In this document: positions 10,201 to 19,239 of the stretch, in pieces | How positions within the stretch are numbered: the first letter of the stretch is position 1 | Layout of the letters: each line of letters begins with the position of its first letter | Assembly (NCBI RefSeq): GCF_024267655.1 | Contig: NZ_CP100595.1 | Coordinates: 1,240,001-1,304,000 of the forward strand | DNA from: Arcobacter roscoffensis | Lineage (GTDB): Bacteria; Campylobacterota; Campylobacteria; Campylobacterales; Arcobacteraceae | DNA: 64,000 bases | Reading direction: 5' to 3' | Made by a program: the position numbers and the translations under genes | The notes under the pieces: generated by a model | Told to the model about the DNA's origin: nothing | What the model saw: the letters and a program-made list of their open reading frames with translations, nothing else | Databases searched by the model: none

Positions 10201-10232
10201 ACCTAAGGTTTAGGTTGGACATAAAGTATAAT
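10201..10232 (+). promoter_or_regulatory. Promoter with upstream palindrome for the selenate-type ABC operon
   Basis: A perfect 6-bp inverted repeat with a 3-base centre (ACCTAA-GGT-TTAGGT, 10201-10215) lies 11 bp upstream of a consensus -10 box TATAAT (10227-10232). The gene start is 50 bp downstream. The palindrome occupies the -35 region of this promoter, where a regulator could act. No known consensus is matched. Confidence 0.45.
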
Positions 10233-10281
10233 TTTCTATCTTTATTTCTTCATTAATGCTTCAAAAAATTGAGGTTTTTTT

Positions 10282-11127
10282 ATGAAAAAAATTCTTTTCG
10301 CAGTTGCATTTTTAGCAACTACACTATTTTCACAAACATTTACGTTTACAGCAATTCCTGATCAGGATGAAACAAAGTTAAAAGAGAGATTCTCTAAATT
10401 AGCAGTTTACTTAACAAAAGAGTTAGGTGTTGATGTTAAGTTTGTTCCAGTTAAGTCTTATTCTGCATCTGTTGCTGCATTTAGAAATAATCAAGTTCAA
10501 TTAGCATGGTTTGGTGGTTTTTCAGGTGTTAAAGCAAGACTTTTAGTTAAAGATTCACAAGCAATCGCTCAAGGTGTTGAAGATCCAAAGTTCTACTCTT
10601 ATATTATTGCTCATAAAAGTACTGGATTAGATAAAGCTAAAACTTTACCAGAAGCTGTTAAAGGTAAGACTTTTACATTTGGTTCAAAAGGTTCTACTTC
10701 TGGTAGATTAATGCCTGAATACTTTATTAGAGAGACTTTTAATGCAGCTCCTGCTGATGTATTTAAAAAAGTTGGTTTCTCAGGAAATCACTCTAAAACT
10801 ATCTCTTTAGTTCAAAGCGGTGCTTATGAATTAGGTGCTGTTAACTATAAAGTATGGGATAGAGAGTTAAAAGCTGGAAATATTGATACTTCAAAAGTTA
10901 AAGTTATCTATAAAACTCCAGATTACTATGACTACAACTTTACAATTAGAGCTGATGTAGATAAAAATTATGGTGAAGGTTTCATCAAAAAAGTTCAAGC
11001 TGCATTATTAAAGCTTGATGATAGAGATATCCTAGATGCATTCCCAAGAGCTAAGTTTATCGAAGCTAAAAACTCTGATTATGATAAGGTTTTAGAAACT
11101 GGTAGAAAAATCGGACTTATTGACTAA
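10282..11127 (+). CDS. PhnD-like ABC substrate-binding protein, putative selenate transporter type
   Basis: 281 residues with a signal peptide (MKKILFAVAFLATTLFS). It begins TFTAIPDQDETKLKERF and contains WFGGFSGVKARL, FTFGSKGSTSGRLMPEYF, GFSGNHSKTISLVQSGAYE and GAVNYKVWD. This pattern fits the PhnD-related family named 'putative selenate ABC transporter substrate-binding protein', usually found near selenium genes. The protein would bind an oxyanion in the periplasm and hand it to the permease encoded downstream. The assignment to selenate rests on family resemblance and on the nearby selD and selenoprotein genes; phosphonate or phosphite is the alternative. Its coding strand is richer in C/G-ending codons than its neighbours, typical of abundant binding proteins. 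Confidence 0.8.
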   Translation: MKKILFAVAFLATTLFSQTFTFTAIPDQDETKLKERFSKLAVYLTKELGVDVKFVPVKSYSASVAAFRNNQVQLAWFGGFSGVKARLLVKDSQAIAQGVEDPKFYSYIIAHKSTGLDKAKTLPEAVKGKTFTFGSKGSTSGRLMPEYFIRETFNAAPADVFKKVGFSGNHSKTISLVQSGAYELGAVNYKVWDRELKAGNIDTSKVKVIYKTPDYYDYNFTIRADVDKNYGEGFIKKVQAALLKLDDRDILDAFPRAKFIEAKNSDYDKVLETGRKIGLID

Positions 11128-11786
11128 TGATTTTTAATTTAGAAAATGAAACAATCTCTTATGAAAATAAAAAAGTTTTAGATTCTATTAATTTGTCAAT
11201 AAAGAAGGGCGAAAAAATCGCTCTTCTTGGTTCAAGTGGAAGCGGGAAGTCAACACTTTTAAAAAGATTATATGAAATAAAAAGCGAAGAAGTTTCATAT
11301 TTACCACAAGATTTAGGTTTAGTAAACAACCTTACTTCTTATCACAATGTTTATACAGCAACACTTGAAAAAAAATCAACAATTTATAATTTAATAAATC
11401 TAATTAGACCTTTTAAAAAGGACTTATATGAGGTGTCAAAGATTTTAAAAGAGCTTGAATGTGAAAGTAAGCTTTTAACAAAGTCTTTAAATCTATCAGG
11501 TGGGCAAAAACAAAGAGTAGCAATTGCTAAATCTATTTATTCAGGTAAAAATATTCTTTTAGCAGATGAACCAATATCTGCTCTTGATGAATATATATGT
11601 AAAAAGTCAATTGATATTATGCATAAATCCTTTGAAACAATTATTTGTGCGATGCATAATGTGGATTTAGCAATTGAAAACTTTGATAGAATAATTGGTA
11701 TAAAAAATGGAAAGATACTTCTAGATAAACAAACTACATCTATTTCAAAAGAGGATACAAATAGGCTTTATTATGTTGTTGAGTAG
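11127..11786 (+). CDS. ABC transporter ATP-binding protein (selenate/phosphonate type)
   Basis: 219 residues, starting at an ATG that overlaps the stop of the binding-protein gene. Walker A is GSSGSGKST, the signature is LSGGQKQRVA, and Walker B is ILLADEP. The switch histidine lies in CAMHNVD. It resembles PhnC-type ATPases but is somewhat short. It drives the fused permease encoded next, and translation is probably coupled through both overlaps. Confidence 0.88.
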   Translation: MIFNLENETISYENKKVLDSINLSIKKGEKIALLGSSGSGKSTLLKRLYEIKSEEVSYLPQDLGLVNNLTSYHNVYTATLEKKSTIYNLINLIRPFKKDLYEVSKILKELECESKLLTKSLNLSGGQKQRVAIAKSIYSGKNILLADEPISALDEYICKKSIDIMHKSFETIICAMHNVDLAIENFDRIIGIKNGKILLDKQTTSISKEDTNRLYYVVE

Positions 11787-13269
11787 TAAATCAAGAGAAT
11801 TAAATGTAAGTTTGATTTTTCTTGCTGTATTTGTAATATCTCTATTTTTTGCAGATTTAGAGATCTCTGCTTATGAACCTTTTTTAGAATTAAGTAAATT
11901 TATATCAGGAATAAAAGATATAAATTTTTCTTCAATTGATACTTTACTTGAAGCAGTTTTACAAACTATTTATATTGCAACAATCTCTATAGTTTTATCA
12001 GCTGTATTTGGTTTTATACTATCATTTTATTTTAAATATATGCTAGTTAGAGTTACTTTAGCTTATATAAGAGCAATTCATGAAATATTTTGGGCATTAA
12101 TTTTTCTTCAAATTTTTGGTTTAAATACAATAACAGCTATTTTGGCAATTTCCTTACCTTATAGTGCTATACTTGCAAAAGTTTATGCTGAAATCCTTGA
12201 AGAGTATGATACTTTTGATGAAAAAACTATTTCTCAAAAAGTATCAAAAATATCAGCATTTTTTTATACAAAGTTACCAAATGCTATGCCTCATTTAATC
12301 TCATATACACTATATAGATTTGAGTGTGCTATGAAATCTTCTGCAATTTTGGGTTTTGTAGGAATTGCAACTTTAGGATACTACTTATCTTCATCTTTTA
12401 ATGAAGGTCATTATAATGATGTATGGCTTATGTTAATCATCTTTTATATACTTATTGCAACTATTAAATTTTGGTTTAATAAGTTTACTGTATTGATTTT
12501 ATTTGTAATATCATTTATTCAAATGCCTATGAGTATAAATTCTTTTTCTTATGATAATTTAGTGCGATTTTTAACAGAAGATATTATTCCAAGTCCAATA
12601 AAAAATGATTATACTTTAATAGAAGGCTTTAATTGGTTCTCTAAAATTTTTGTAAATGAAATAGTTCCAGGAGTTTTTAATACTGTAGTTTTAACTCAGA
12701 TTTCTTTAGTAACTACAGCTATTTTAGCACTTATTTTATTCCCAATGATTTCATATAGGTTTGTAAGTAAAACAGGTAGGTTCTTTTCACATATACTCTT
12801 AGTAGTTTTAAGATCAACTCCTGAGTATATTTTAGCTTTCTTATTTTTATCTATTTTTGGTGCTTCTATGCTTCCAGCAGTTCTAGCTTTAATGCTTCAT
12901 AATGGAGCAATTATAGCATTTATAATTGGTAAACAATCAAATGAAATGCAGTATGTATTAGATAAGTCAAGTCATTTAAATCTATATGCTTATGAAGTAC
13001 TACCAAGGCTTTATAGTTCATTTTTAGCTTTTTTATTTTATAGATGGGAAGTAATCATGAGAGAGTCTGCAATACTTGGTATTTTAGGGGTTGCGACTTT
13101 AGGTTTTTATATAGATTCAGCCCTAGCAGATATTAGATTAGATAAAGTTGTAATACTTCTATTTTTCACAGCACTTTTAAATATTTCTATTGATTTAATC
13201 TCAAAAAAAGTAAGGGATTATCTAAAAGCAGATGAAAAACTTATAGGATGTGGCTGCGATTTAAAGTAG
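11773..13269 (+). CDS. Fused double PhnE-type ABC permease
   Basis: 498 residues made of two homologous membrane halves (about 1-245 and 246-490), each with roughly six hydrophobic segments. Each half carries the EAA-loop-like ending: 'RFECAMKSSAILGFVGIATLGYYL' in the first and 'RWEVIMRESAILGILGVATLGFYI' in the second (given here as the matching segments near residues 180-203 and 415-438). PhnE permeases are usually single-domain homodimers of about 270 residues, so this is a tandem fusion making a pseudo-dimer. It overlaps the ATPase gene by 14 bp. The C-terminus ends in CGCDLK. Its 3' end overlaps the converging phosphatase gene by 9 bp. Confidence 0.85.
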   Translation: MLLSSKSRELNVSLIFLAVFVISLFFADLEISAYEPFLELSKFISGIKDINFSSIDTLLEAVLQTIYIATISIVLSAVFGFILSFYFKYMLVRVTLAYIRAIHEIFWALIFLQIFGLNTITAILAISLPYSAILAKVYAEILEEYDTFDEKTISQKVSKISAFFYTKLPNAMPHLISYTLYRFECAMKSSAILGFVGIATLGYYLSSSFNEGHYNDVWLMLIIFYILIATIKFWFNKFTVLILFVISFIQMPMSINSFSYDNLVRFLTEDIIPSPIKNDYTLIEGFNWFSKIFVNEIVPGVFNTVVLTQISLVTTAILALILFPMISYRFVSKTGRFFSHILLVVLRSTPEYILAFLFLSIFGASMLPAVLALMLHNGAIIAFIIGKQSNEMQYVLDKSSHLNLYAYEVLPRLYSSFLAFLFYRWEVIMRESAILGILGVATLGFYIDSALADIRLDKVVILLFFTALLNISIDLISKKVRDYLKADEKLIGCGCDLK

Positions 13270-13944
13270 CACATCTTTTTTTATTAAGTCTTGTTGTATT
13301 ACTTCTAAACTATCTAAATTTAAAGCACTAAGTTTTCCACCATAAACACAAGCTGTATCAATACAAATATAGTTATGTTTTCTTACTATATTTTTTGAAG
13401 ACTCATGACCATATATATTTATATACTCATACTTCTTCCAATCTTTTTCCCAATCCCAATCCCATTCGTCTTTATCTGAAATTCGATTTGTCATCATAGC
13501 ATGAGTTTTTGATTTATCATTTCTTCTTTTAAAGTAGGGCATGCAAAAAGCATGAGTAATAAAATAGTTTTCTATTATTAGGTATTGAGGTAGAGTTTTA
13601 ATCCATTCTAAATGCTCTTTTAGCGTATCTAAATCGTTTTTATAGTTATCAATAGTTACAAGTCCACCCATATACTCTTTTGTATTCCATCTAACCTTAG
13701 CACCATTTAAACAATCTTCTATATTATCTAAAAGATAAAAGTCGTGATTTCCTAAAATACATGGATAATTATTGTTTTTTACAAACTCTATTACTTTTTT
13801 AGAGTAAAGTCCTCTATCACATAAATCTCCCACAAAAATTAAATTAGCATTTGATGGAAGCTTCTTTATCAAAGCTAGCATAGTATAATAACAGCCATGT
13901 ATGTCAGAGATAACATAGGTGTTTTTTAAATCAACCTTTTGCAT
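13261..13944 (-). CDS. PP2A-like serine/threonine protein phosphatase (metallophosphoesterase)
   Basis: 227 residues with the metallophosphoesterase signature: SDIHGCYYTM near the start, GDLCDRG around residue 40, and GNHDFYLL around residue 66; two further histidines (THAF, YGHES) complete the two-metal site. This matches PrpA/PrpB-type bacterial phosphatases that act on phosphoproteins or diadenosine tetraphosphate. It is the last gene of a minus-strand unit and abuts the response-regulator gene at 13944, suggesting co-transcription with the three-component system. Confidence 0.82.
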   Translation of the reverse strand: MQKVDLKNTYVISDIHGCYYTMLALIKKLPSNANLIFVGDLCDRGLYSKKVIEFVKNNNYPCILGNHDFYLLDNIEDCLNGAKVRWNTKEYMGGLVTIDNYKNDLDTLKEHLEWIKTLPQYLIIENYFITHAFCMPYFKRRNDKSKTHAMMTNRISDKDEWDWDWEKDWKKYEYINIYGHESSKNIVRKHNYICIDTACVYGGKLSALNLDSLEVIQQDLIKKDVLL

Positions 13945-14606
13945 TAAATATGCTCTAGGGCAGACTCATTAAATCTATATGTTTTATGTTGTACTTTAAC
14001 TAAAATATTTTTTTCAGCAAGTTCTTTAAAAAGTTTTATAAGTGTTGGTTTTGAAATAGAAATCTCTTCCATAATATCACTGTATGAAGCTGTAAATTGG
14101 TTTTCATTGTCTAGGTTATTGATGATAAATTTTACAATATCAACTTGCTTACTATCTGTGATAGCTGAAATAGTTCTAATTACATTTGAGTTCTTTTGAA
14201 TCTCTTTTTGTTGAACTATAGGAAGCAATACATCATGTAAGCTATTTAGTAACTCTTTTATATTTATTGGTTTTACTATATAGTTTTCTACTTTTAATTT
14301 TATGGCTTCAAGTAAATATTTTGTATCCGTATGAGCTGTTGTTAAAATAGTTGGAATAGTGATATTTTTTTGTTTAATGTGTTTTAAAAAATCAATTCCA
14401 TTTTCATCTTCAAGTAGAATATCAGAGATAATAATATCAACTTTTTTATTTAATAATATATCCATAGCTTCATTAGAAGTTTTTACTGCGTAGATATTGT
14501 TTACAAAGTCTTCTAAAACATCTTTTGTATGTTTCAATAGACTTACATCATCTTCTAAGTATAAAATATTAAATTGTTGTAAGATATTTAAATCTCTGTT
14601 ATTCAT
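13944..14606 (-). CDS. Response regulator with unusual C-terminal helix-turn-helix output
   Basis: 220 residues. The receiver domain (about 8-125) keeps the acidic LEDD pocket, an Asp in IIISDILLEDENG and the Lys in IVKPI. The C-terminal part (about 150-220) reads as a winged helix: FTASYSDIMEEISISKPTLIKLFKELAEKNIL. It resembles HTH domains of replication-initiator or Rep/Crp-like wings rather than OmpR, NarL or NtrC outputs. The gene overlaps the kinase gene upstream by 8 bp, so the two form a pair. Confidence 0.82.
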   Translation of the reverse strand: MNNRDLNILQQFNILYLEDDVSLLKHTKDVLEDFVNNIYAVKTSNEAMDILLNKKVDIIISDILLEDENGIDFLKHIKQKNITIPTILTTAHTDTKYLLEAIKLKVENYIVKPINIKELLNSLHDVLLPIVQQKEIQKNSNVIRTISAITDSKQVDIVKFIINNLDNENQFTASYSDIMEEISISKPTLIKLFKELAEKNILVKVQHKTYRFNESALEHI

Positions 14607-16197
14607 TTATAGCCTCTTTATTATTTGAAATTGGGATTTTTATTGTAAATAAGGAACATTTAAAATTTGTATTATCATTTGGTTTTATTTTATGTACAAT
14701 ATTTTTATATGAAATAGAGCCATTCATATGTTTTTCAATTATTTGCTTTGACATATATAAACCAATACCAGTTCCGGCACTTTTATATTTTGTAGTGTAA
14801 TATGGTTCAAAGATTTTAGGAACAATCTCTTCATTGATTCCTCCACCATTATCTATTAGATTTACTACTACATTATGCTTATATTTATTTACAATTATTT
14901 TTATAATTCTATCATTTTTATTAATAGTACTACATAAAGCATCCTTTGAATTGGAAATGATATTTAAAAATACATGAGATAGTTCATTATAGAAAGTATG
15001 AAGTTCTACATTTTGTTTGATTTCAAATTTTATTTGAATACTTTGTTTTTCTAAAGAGTATTTTGAAAGCTCAATAGAGTGTTCAATACAATCTTTGATT
15101 AAAAACTTACTTCTTTGTTTATTGGGGCTAAAAAAGTTTTTAAAATCATCTAAGGTTTGAGACATGTTATTTGCTAAAAGCAAAGCATCATTTACTTTTT
15201 CATCAACAAAGGTATCAGTTAATTTTCCCATTAACATTTTTGTTTGGAAGCTTTGAACAATCATAGTAATAGATCCTAGTGGTTGTCTCCATTGATGGGC
15301 TATGTTATTTAGCATTTCACCTAAACTTGCAAGTCTAGCTTGTTGAAACATAATTATATCTTTCTTTCTATTTTGAGCAACCTCTTTTGATACTTTTATC
15401 TCTAGGTAAGCATTCAGTTCTGTTAGCTCTTTTGTTTTCTCTTCTACTTTTTGCTCTAAGGTATTATGTAAAGTTTTAAAATTATTGATTATATAAACTG
15501 ACAAGATAATAGAAAATAAAAACACTAAAATAATAGATATAATTGAAAAAATCATGATTATATTGAAAATCTTTTGGGTATTTCTCTTTTCATTTATAGC
15601 AAGGGATAAATCATAATTAATCAAACTTGTAATATAAATAGAAATGGCATTTATTTCTAGATTTAAATTTGCATAATCATAGTCTATTTTATTTTCAATC
15701 ATATAGTTTAAATCATACTTTATTTGAAACATTTTTTTATCAACATTTCTCATAATATTTTTCTTTAGAACTTCATTTTCAAAATAGTTCTCTTCATTTA
15801 TGAAAAACTTTTTTATAAATGAAATTATATAAAATCTATCAGCTTTTTTTTCTAACTCTTCTTTATATGAATTCCAGTTTTTATTTATAAGTTGTTGAGC
15901 TAAAAGTAAAACATCTTTTGCTTGATTTAGTGTTAGTTCATCATTCTCCAAGTCTTTAATAGTAGCTTGAATATTTACATTATAGGTATCTTTTATGTTC
16001 TCTAATTTAATTAAACTTTTTGTTCTTTTATCAAAAAGTACGTCAAAATCTTGTTTGATTGTAAAAGTTGAAATCTGAGATAGAATAACTATACAAATCA
16101 TACCACCAGCAATAATAAAAACTAAAAAAGAAGTTTTGTATTTGAAACTTAAATCATCAAAATATGCAATTATTTTTTTTAATTTACTTATTACCAT
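14599..16197 (-). CDS. Membrane sensor histidine kinase of the HxWRQPL type
   Basis: 532 residues. Two membrane helices (about 20-42 and 207-235) flank a helical periplasmic domain of about 165 residues. A coiled coil leads to the phospho-acceptor His in LNNIAHQWRQPLGS, the 'HWRQPL' kinase type common in Campylobacterota. The HATPase domain has an N box (NIISNSKDAL), DNGGGI and TGIGLYMSK. It overlaps the regulator gene by 8 bp and the binding-protein gene by 7 bp, so the three are translated as one unit. The helical sensor domain probably receives its signal through the co-encoded binding protein. Confidence 0.87.
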   Translation of the reverse strand: MVISKLKKIIAYFDDLSFKYKTSFLVFIIAGGMICIVILSQISTFTIKQDFDVLFDKRTKSLIKLENIKDTYNVNIQATIKDLENDELTLNQAKDVLLLAQQLINKNWNSYKEELEKKADRFYIISFIKKFFINEENYFENEVLKKNIMRNVDKKMFQIKYDLNYMIENKIDYDYANLNLEINAISIYITSLINYDLSLAINEKRNTQKIFNIIMIFSIISIILVFLFSIILSVYIINNFKTLHNTLEQKVEEKTKELTELNAYLEIKVSKEVAQNRKKDIIMFQQARLASLGEMLNNIAHQWRQPLGSITMIVQSFQTKMLMGKLTDTFVDEKVNDALLLANNMSQTLDDFKNFFSPNKQRSKFLIKDCIEHSIELSKYSLEKQSIQIKFEIKQNVELHTFYNELSHVFLNIISNSKDALCSTINKNDRIIKIIVNKYKHNVVVNLIDNGGGINEEIVPKIFEPYYTTKYKSAGTGIGLYMSKQIIEKHMNGSISYKNIVHKIKPNDNTNFKCSLFTIKIPISNNKEAINE

Positions 16198-17339
16198 TTT
16201 AACTCTTTAAATTTATTCTCATCATATTCAAATAGATATGTTTTGTTAAATAATTGAGAATTTCTATACTTTAAATGTAAACCTTTTAATAAATCAGAAG
16301 GAGTAGTTTTTAGCATATGTATTAATTTTTCTCTTGTTCTGTCACCTTTTATTCTAGAAATTGCATTTACTAAAATCTTAGAAGCCATAAATGCCTCAAG
16401 GGAAATAAAACCAAACTCTTCATTTGGATAATATTTTTTCATAAGTGTTTGATACTCATTTATAACAGGTATTTTATTATCTAGATAGTTAGGAACGACT
16501 TGTGAGAAAATTAGATTTTTTGAACTGATTTTTAGCTCGTCAAGTTTTTTTACCATTGCATTTGCATCACCAAAAGAAATATTACAAAAAATTGCATCTT
16601 TCAAATTTGGATTTTGTTTAGCTTTTTTGATAAATAAAGCATTTGTTTTATAAGCTCCAACCATCACAATAGCTTGAGGCTGTGCATCTTTTATCTCATT
16701 GAAAGCGTGGTTTATAGACAAGGTGTTTCTTTTATAAGAACCCTCAGCAACTAAAGGGAGTTTTCTTTTCTCTAAGGCTTGTAAAAGGGAAATATAACCT
16801 TCTTCTCCATAATCGTCATTCTGATAAAAAACTGCAATTCTATTTAGCTTTTTTTGTTTATGTAAATATTCAACTATTTTTTCTATTTCTTGTTTATATG
16901 AACTTCTAAAGTTAATAAAATTCTCATCTTTTGTATCTCTTAAAAAAGAAGCCCCAGTAAAAGCACCAAAAAATGGTATATCTTCATCATGTATAATTGG
17001 TAAGATATTTTTAACTGTTGGTGTTCCAACAAATCCAAAAAGAGCATAAATTTTATCTGTAAATATTAATTTGTTTACATTTTCTATTGTAAGTTCTGGT
17101 TCATACTTATCATCATACATTAGCAGTTCAATTTTTTTATTTCCTAAAAGTCTACTTTCATTTACATGCTTAAAGTATGCATTAGTACCTTTTTCAACTG
17201 ATTCTCCCCATGTTTTAATAATTCCAGTTTTAGGAACGGACATACCTATTTTAATAGTATTGCTTGGAAAAATTTCATCTTTGAAATATATATAAAAAAT
17301 GATAAATATAAATAGTAGTATTGGTAATCTTTTAATCAT
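16191..17339 (-). CDS. Periplasmic ligand-binding protein (Peripla_BP_6/LivJ-like) of a three-component system
   Basis: 382 residues with an N-terminal hydrophobic segment (about 5-20) that may be a signal peptide or anchor. The body follows branched-chain amino-acid binding proteins: IKIGMSVPKTGIIKTWGES, 'YALFGFVGTPT', 'FFGAFTGASFLR', 'RIAVFYQNDDYGEEGY' and 'QPQAIVMVGAYK'. No transport permease is nearby; instead the gene overlaps a sensor kinase gene. It is therefore most likely a sensing accessory protein. Ligand unknown; amino acids, amides or urea are typical of this fold. Confidence 0.82.
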   Translation of the reverse strand: MIKRLPILLFIFIIFYIYFKDEIFPSNTIKIGMSVPKTGIIKTWGESVEKGTNAYFKHVNESRLLGNKKIELLMYDDKYEPELTIENVNKLIFTDKIYALFGFVGTPTVKNILPIIHDEDIPFFGAFTGASFLRDTKDENFINFRSSYKQEIEKIVEYLHKQKKLNRIAVFYQNDDYGEEGYISLLQALEKRKLPLVAEGSYKRNTLSINHAFNEIKDAQPQAIVMVGAYKTNALFIKKAKQNPNLKDAIFCNISFGDANAMVKKLDELKISSKNLIFSQVVPNYLDNKIPVINEYQTLMKKYYPNEEFGFISLEAFMASKILVNAISRIKGDRTREKLIHMLKTTPSDLLKGLHLKYRNSQLFNKTYLFEYDENKFKELKW

Positions 17340-17488
17340 ACTTTAGTTTACAAAAATATGTTCAAAATATAGCTTTAATACACTAAATATAAAAGTTTTA
17401 TATCTTTTGTAAAAAACATAGTCCTTATAAGTAACACCCTTTAAAATATAGGTAAAAAGTTTTTTAATATTTAAGGTTCATTTAAAAA

Positions 17489-17522
17489 TATACTATTAGA
17501 ATTAGGTAAAATATTTTTTACC
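17489..17522 (+). promoter_or_regulatory. Promoter and inverted repeat ahead of the formate dehydrogenase operon
   Basis: A -10-like TATACT (17489-17494) is followed by a perfect 7-bp inverted repeat GGTAAAA-TATT-TTTTACC (17505-17522), 19 bp before the first gene. Counting from the -10, the repeat would fall at about +5 to +22, a position suited to an operator or a small leader hairpin. I match it to no known consensus. Confidence 0.4.
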
Positions 17523-17541
17523 ATTGATAAGGGCATAGGTT

Positions 17542-19239
17542 ATGCAAGAATTTATATATTACAACCCAAAAGGTTTAGATTTCCCTGTTAGCGAAGAGAT
17601 ACTAGTATCTACTAACTTAGATGAAATAAAAGAAAAAAGTTTTTTAATCTCTAATACTTCTGAGGTAAATGCAGAAGTAAATGCAGATGAAATCGATTTT
17701 TATATCAAAAATACAAAAGACTCAATGGCAGCTCAAATTGAAAATGTTTATAAATTATATGATATAGCTGCTAATAAGTACGATTTTGCTCAAGATATAT
17801 CTTACTCACAAGAAGTTACAAATCAATTACTTTTAGTTGCAAATACTAAAGAAGAGTATGAAAAATTTGTAGCCTGTATTAAGCCTGATGATTTTGAACT
17901 ATTTTTTGTACAAGAAAATATCATCAAATCTATTTCAGGTCATATTGGAAACTTAAGTGTTATTGTTGATGATGAAGGCAAAGATGTAACTTTAAATGTT
18001 TCTCAGATTGTTTGGTATGATGCCAAAGAAGAGGGAATTAAGCAAAGTGGATGCTTTGATCCAAAAGAATCAAGTGAAGAGGAAGTTGTATCTTTACTAA
18101 AAGAAAATATCAACTCTTACTCTTACAAAAAATTTACAACATATGATAAAACAATCTGTCAATATAATGAAAGAAGAGAAGTTATTTGTTCTAAATGTGA
18201 AGAGGTTTGTCCTAGTGTTGCTATTACAAAAGATGACGAAACAAAAGTATTGTCTTTTTCACAAATAGATTGTCATGGATGTGGTGGATGTATTTCTGTT
18301 TGTCCAAGTGGTGCACTTGATTATGCTCCATCAAATAGAGAGTCTCTTTTTGAAATGAGCAAAGCGTTTGCAAACACTCATCCTTTAATTACACCTCAAA
18401 AAATGAACATTTCTTCTTTAGAAGTTGAATTAAAAGAGGGTGTTTTACCTTTTGCAATTGAGGGTGAAAAGTTTTTAGATGAAACTGCTTTTTTAACTTT
18501 AGCTCAGATTTCAGGTTCTCAACTTGTGTTTTACACTGACTTCATCTCAAAAGGAAGTGGTGATGCAATTAGAATTGTGAATGACATTTACCAAAAGAAA
18601 TACGGTAAAGATGCGATTATAGTTGCTATGAATGAAGAAGAATTAAGTGAAGCTTTAAAAGAAGTTTCATTTATTGAGGGTTCAAACTTTAACTTTAATC
18701 AAGAAGGACTTAAAAAAAGAGAAATCTTTTCTCATAGACTTCAAAAGCTAGTTGGGGATGAAGATTTAGGTGAAGTTAAAACAGGTGAACATGTTCATTA
18801 TGGTCTTGTAAATGTAAATGAAGATAAGTGTACTTTATGTTTAGTTTGTGTTGGAGCTTGTAATGTAGATGCTTTACAAGCAGATGCAAAAGATAATACA
18901 CTAAGACTTAATCCATCTTTATGTACATCATGTGGATATTGTGAAGTTTCATGTCCTGAAACAGATTGTCTAGAAATCGAAAGAGATGTTATAAAACTTC
19001 AACCAATGTGGTTTAAGGAAAATATCTTAGCTCAAGATGAACTTTTTGCATGTGTAGAGTGTGGTGTAGAGTTCGCAACTAAAAAATCAGTTGAAAAAAT
19101 AGCAGCTATTATGGGTCCTGTTTTTGCAAATGATCCTGTAAAAGAGAAATCTTTATATTGTTGTGCAGACTGTAAACCAAAAATTATGATGCAAAACTAT
19201 TATGATCAAAAAAAGCAAGGAATGTCAAATGCAAGATAA
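17542..19239 (+). CDS. Multi-cluster 4Fe-4S ferredoxin-like protein of the fdh locus
   Basis: 565 residues, cytoplasmic (no signal). Two ferredoxin modules are visible: residues about 210-265 (CSKCEEVCPS, CHGCGGCISVCPSG) and about 430-485 (CTLCLVCVGACN, CTSCGYCEVSCPE). Together these can hold about four [4Fe-4S] clusters. Between them is a region resembling the flavoprotein/HdrA-like delta domain often seen in such proteins (VFYTDFISKGSGDA). A C-terminal pair of Cys motifs (CVECG, YCCADCK) looks like a zinc- or iron-binding ribbon. Similar genes head fdh operons in Campylobacterota. It probably moves electrons or helps maturation in the cytoplasm; the exact role is not established from sequence. 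It overlaps the chaperone gene by 11 bp. Confidence 0.8.
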   Translation: MQEFIYYNPKGLDFPVSEEILVSTNLDEIKEKSFLISNTSEVNAEVNADEIDFYIKNTKDSMAAQIENVYKLYDIAANKYDFAQDISYSQEVTNQLLLVANTKEEYEKFVACIKPDDFELFFVQENIIKSISGHIGNLSVIVDDEGKDVTLNVSQIVWYDAKEEGIKQSGCFDPKESSEEEVVSLLKENINSYSYKKFTTYDKTICQYNERREVICSKCEEVCPSVAITKDDETKVLSFSQIDCHGCGGCISVCPSGALDYAPSNRESLFEMSKAFANTHPLITPQKMNISSLEVELKEGVLPFAIEGEKFLDETAFLTLAQISGSQLVFYTDFISKGSGDAIRIVNDIYQKKYGKDAIIVAMNEEELSEALKEVSFIEGSNFNFNQEGLKKREIFSHRLQKLVGDEDLGEVKTGEHVHYGLVNVNEDKCTLCLVCVGACNVDALQADAKDNTLRLNPSLCTSCGYCEVSCPETDCLEIERDVIKLQPMWFKENILAQDELFACVECGVEFATKKSVEKIAAIMGPVFANDPVKEKSLYCCADCKPKIMMQNYYDQKKQGMSNAR

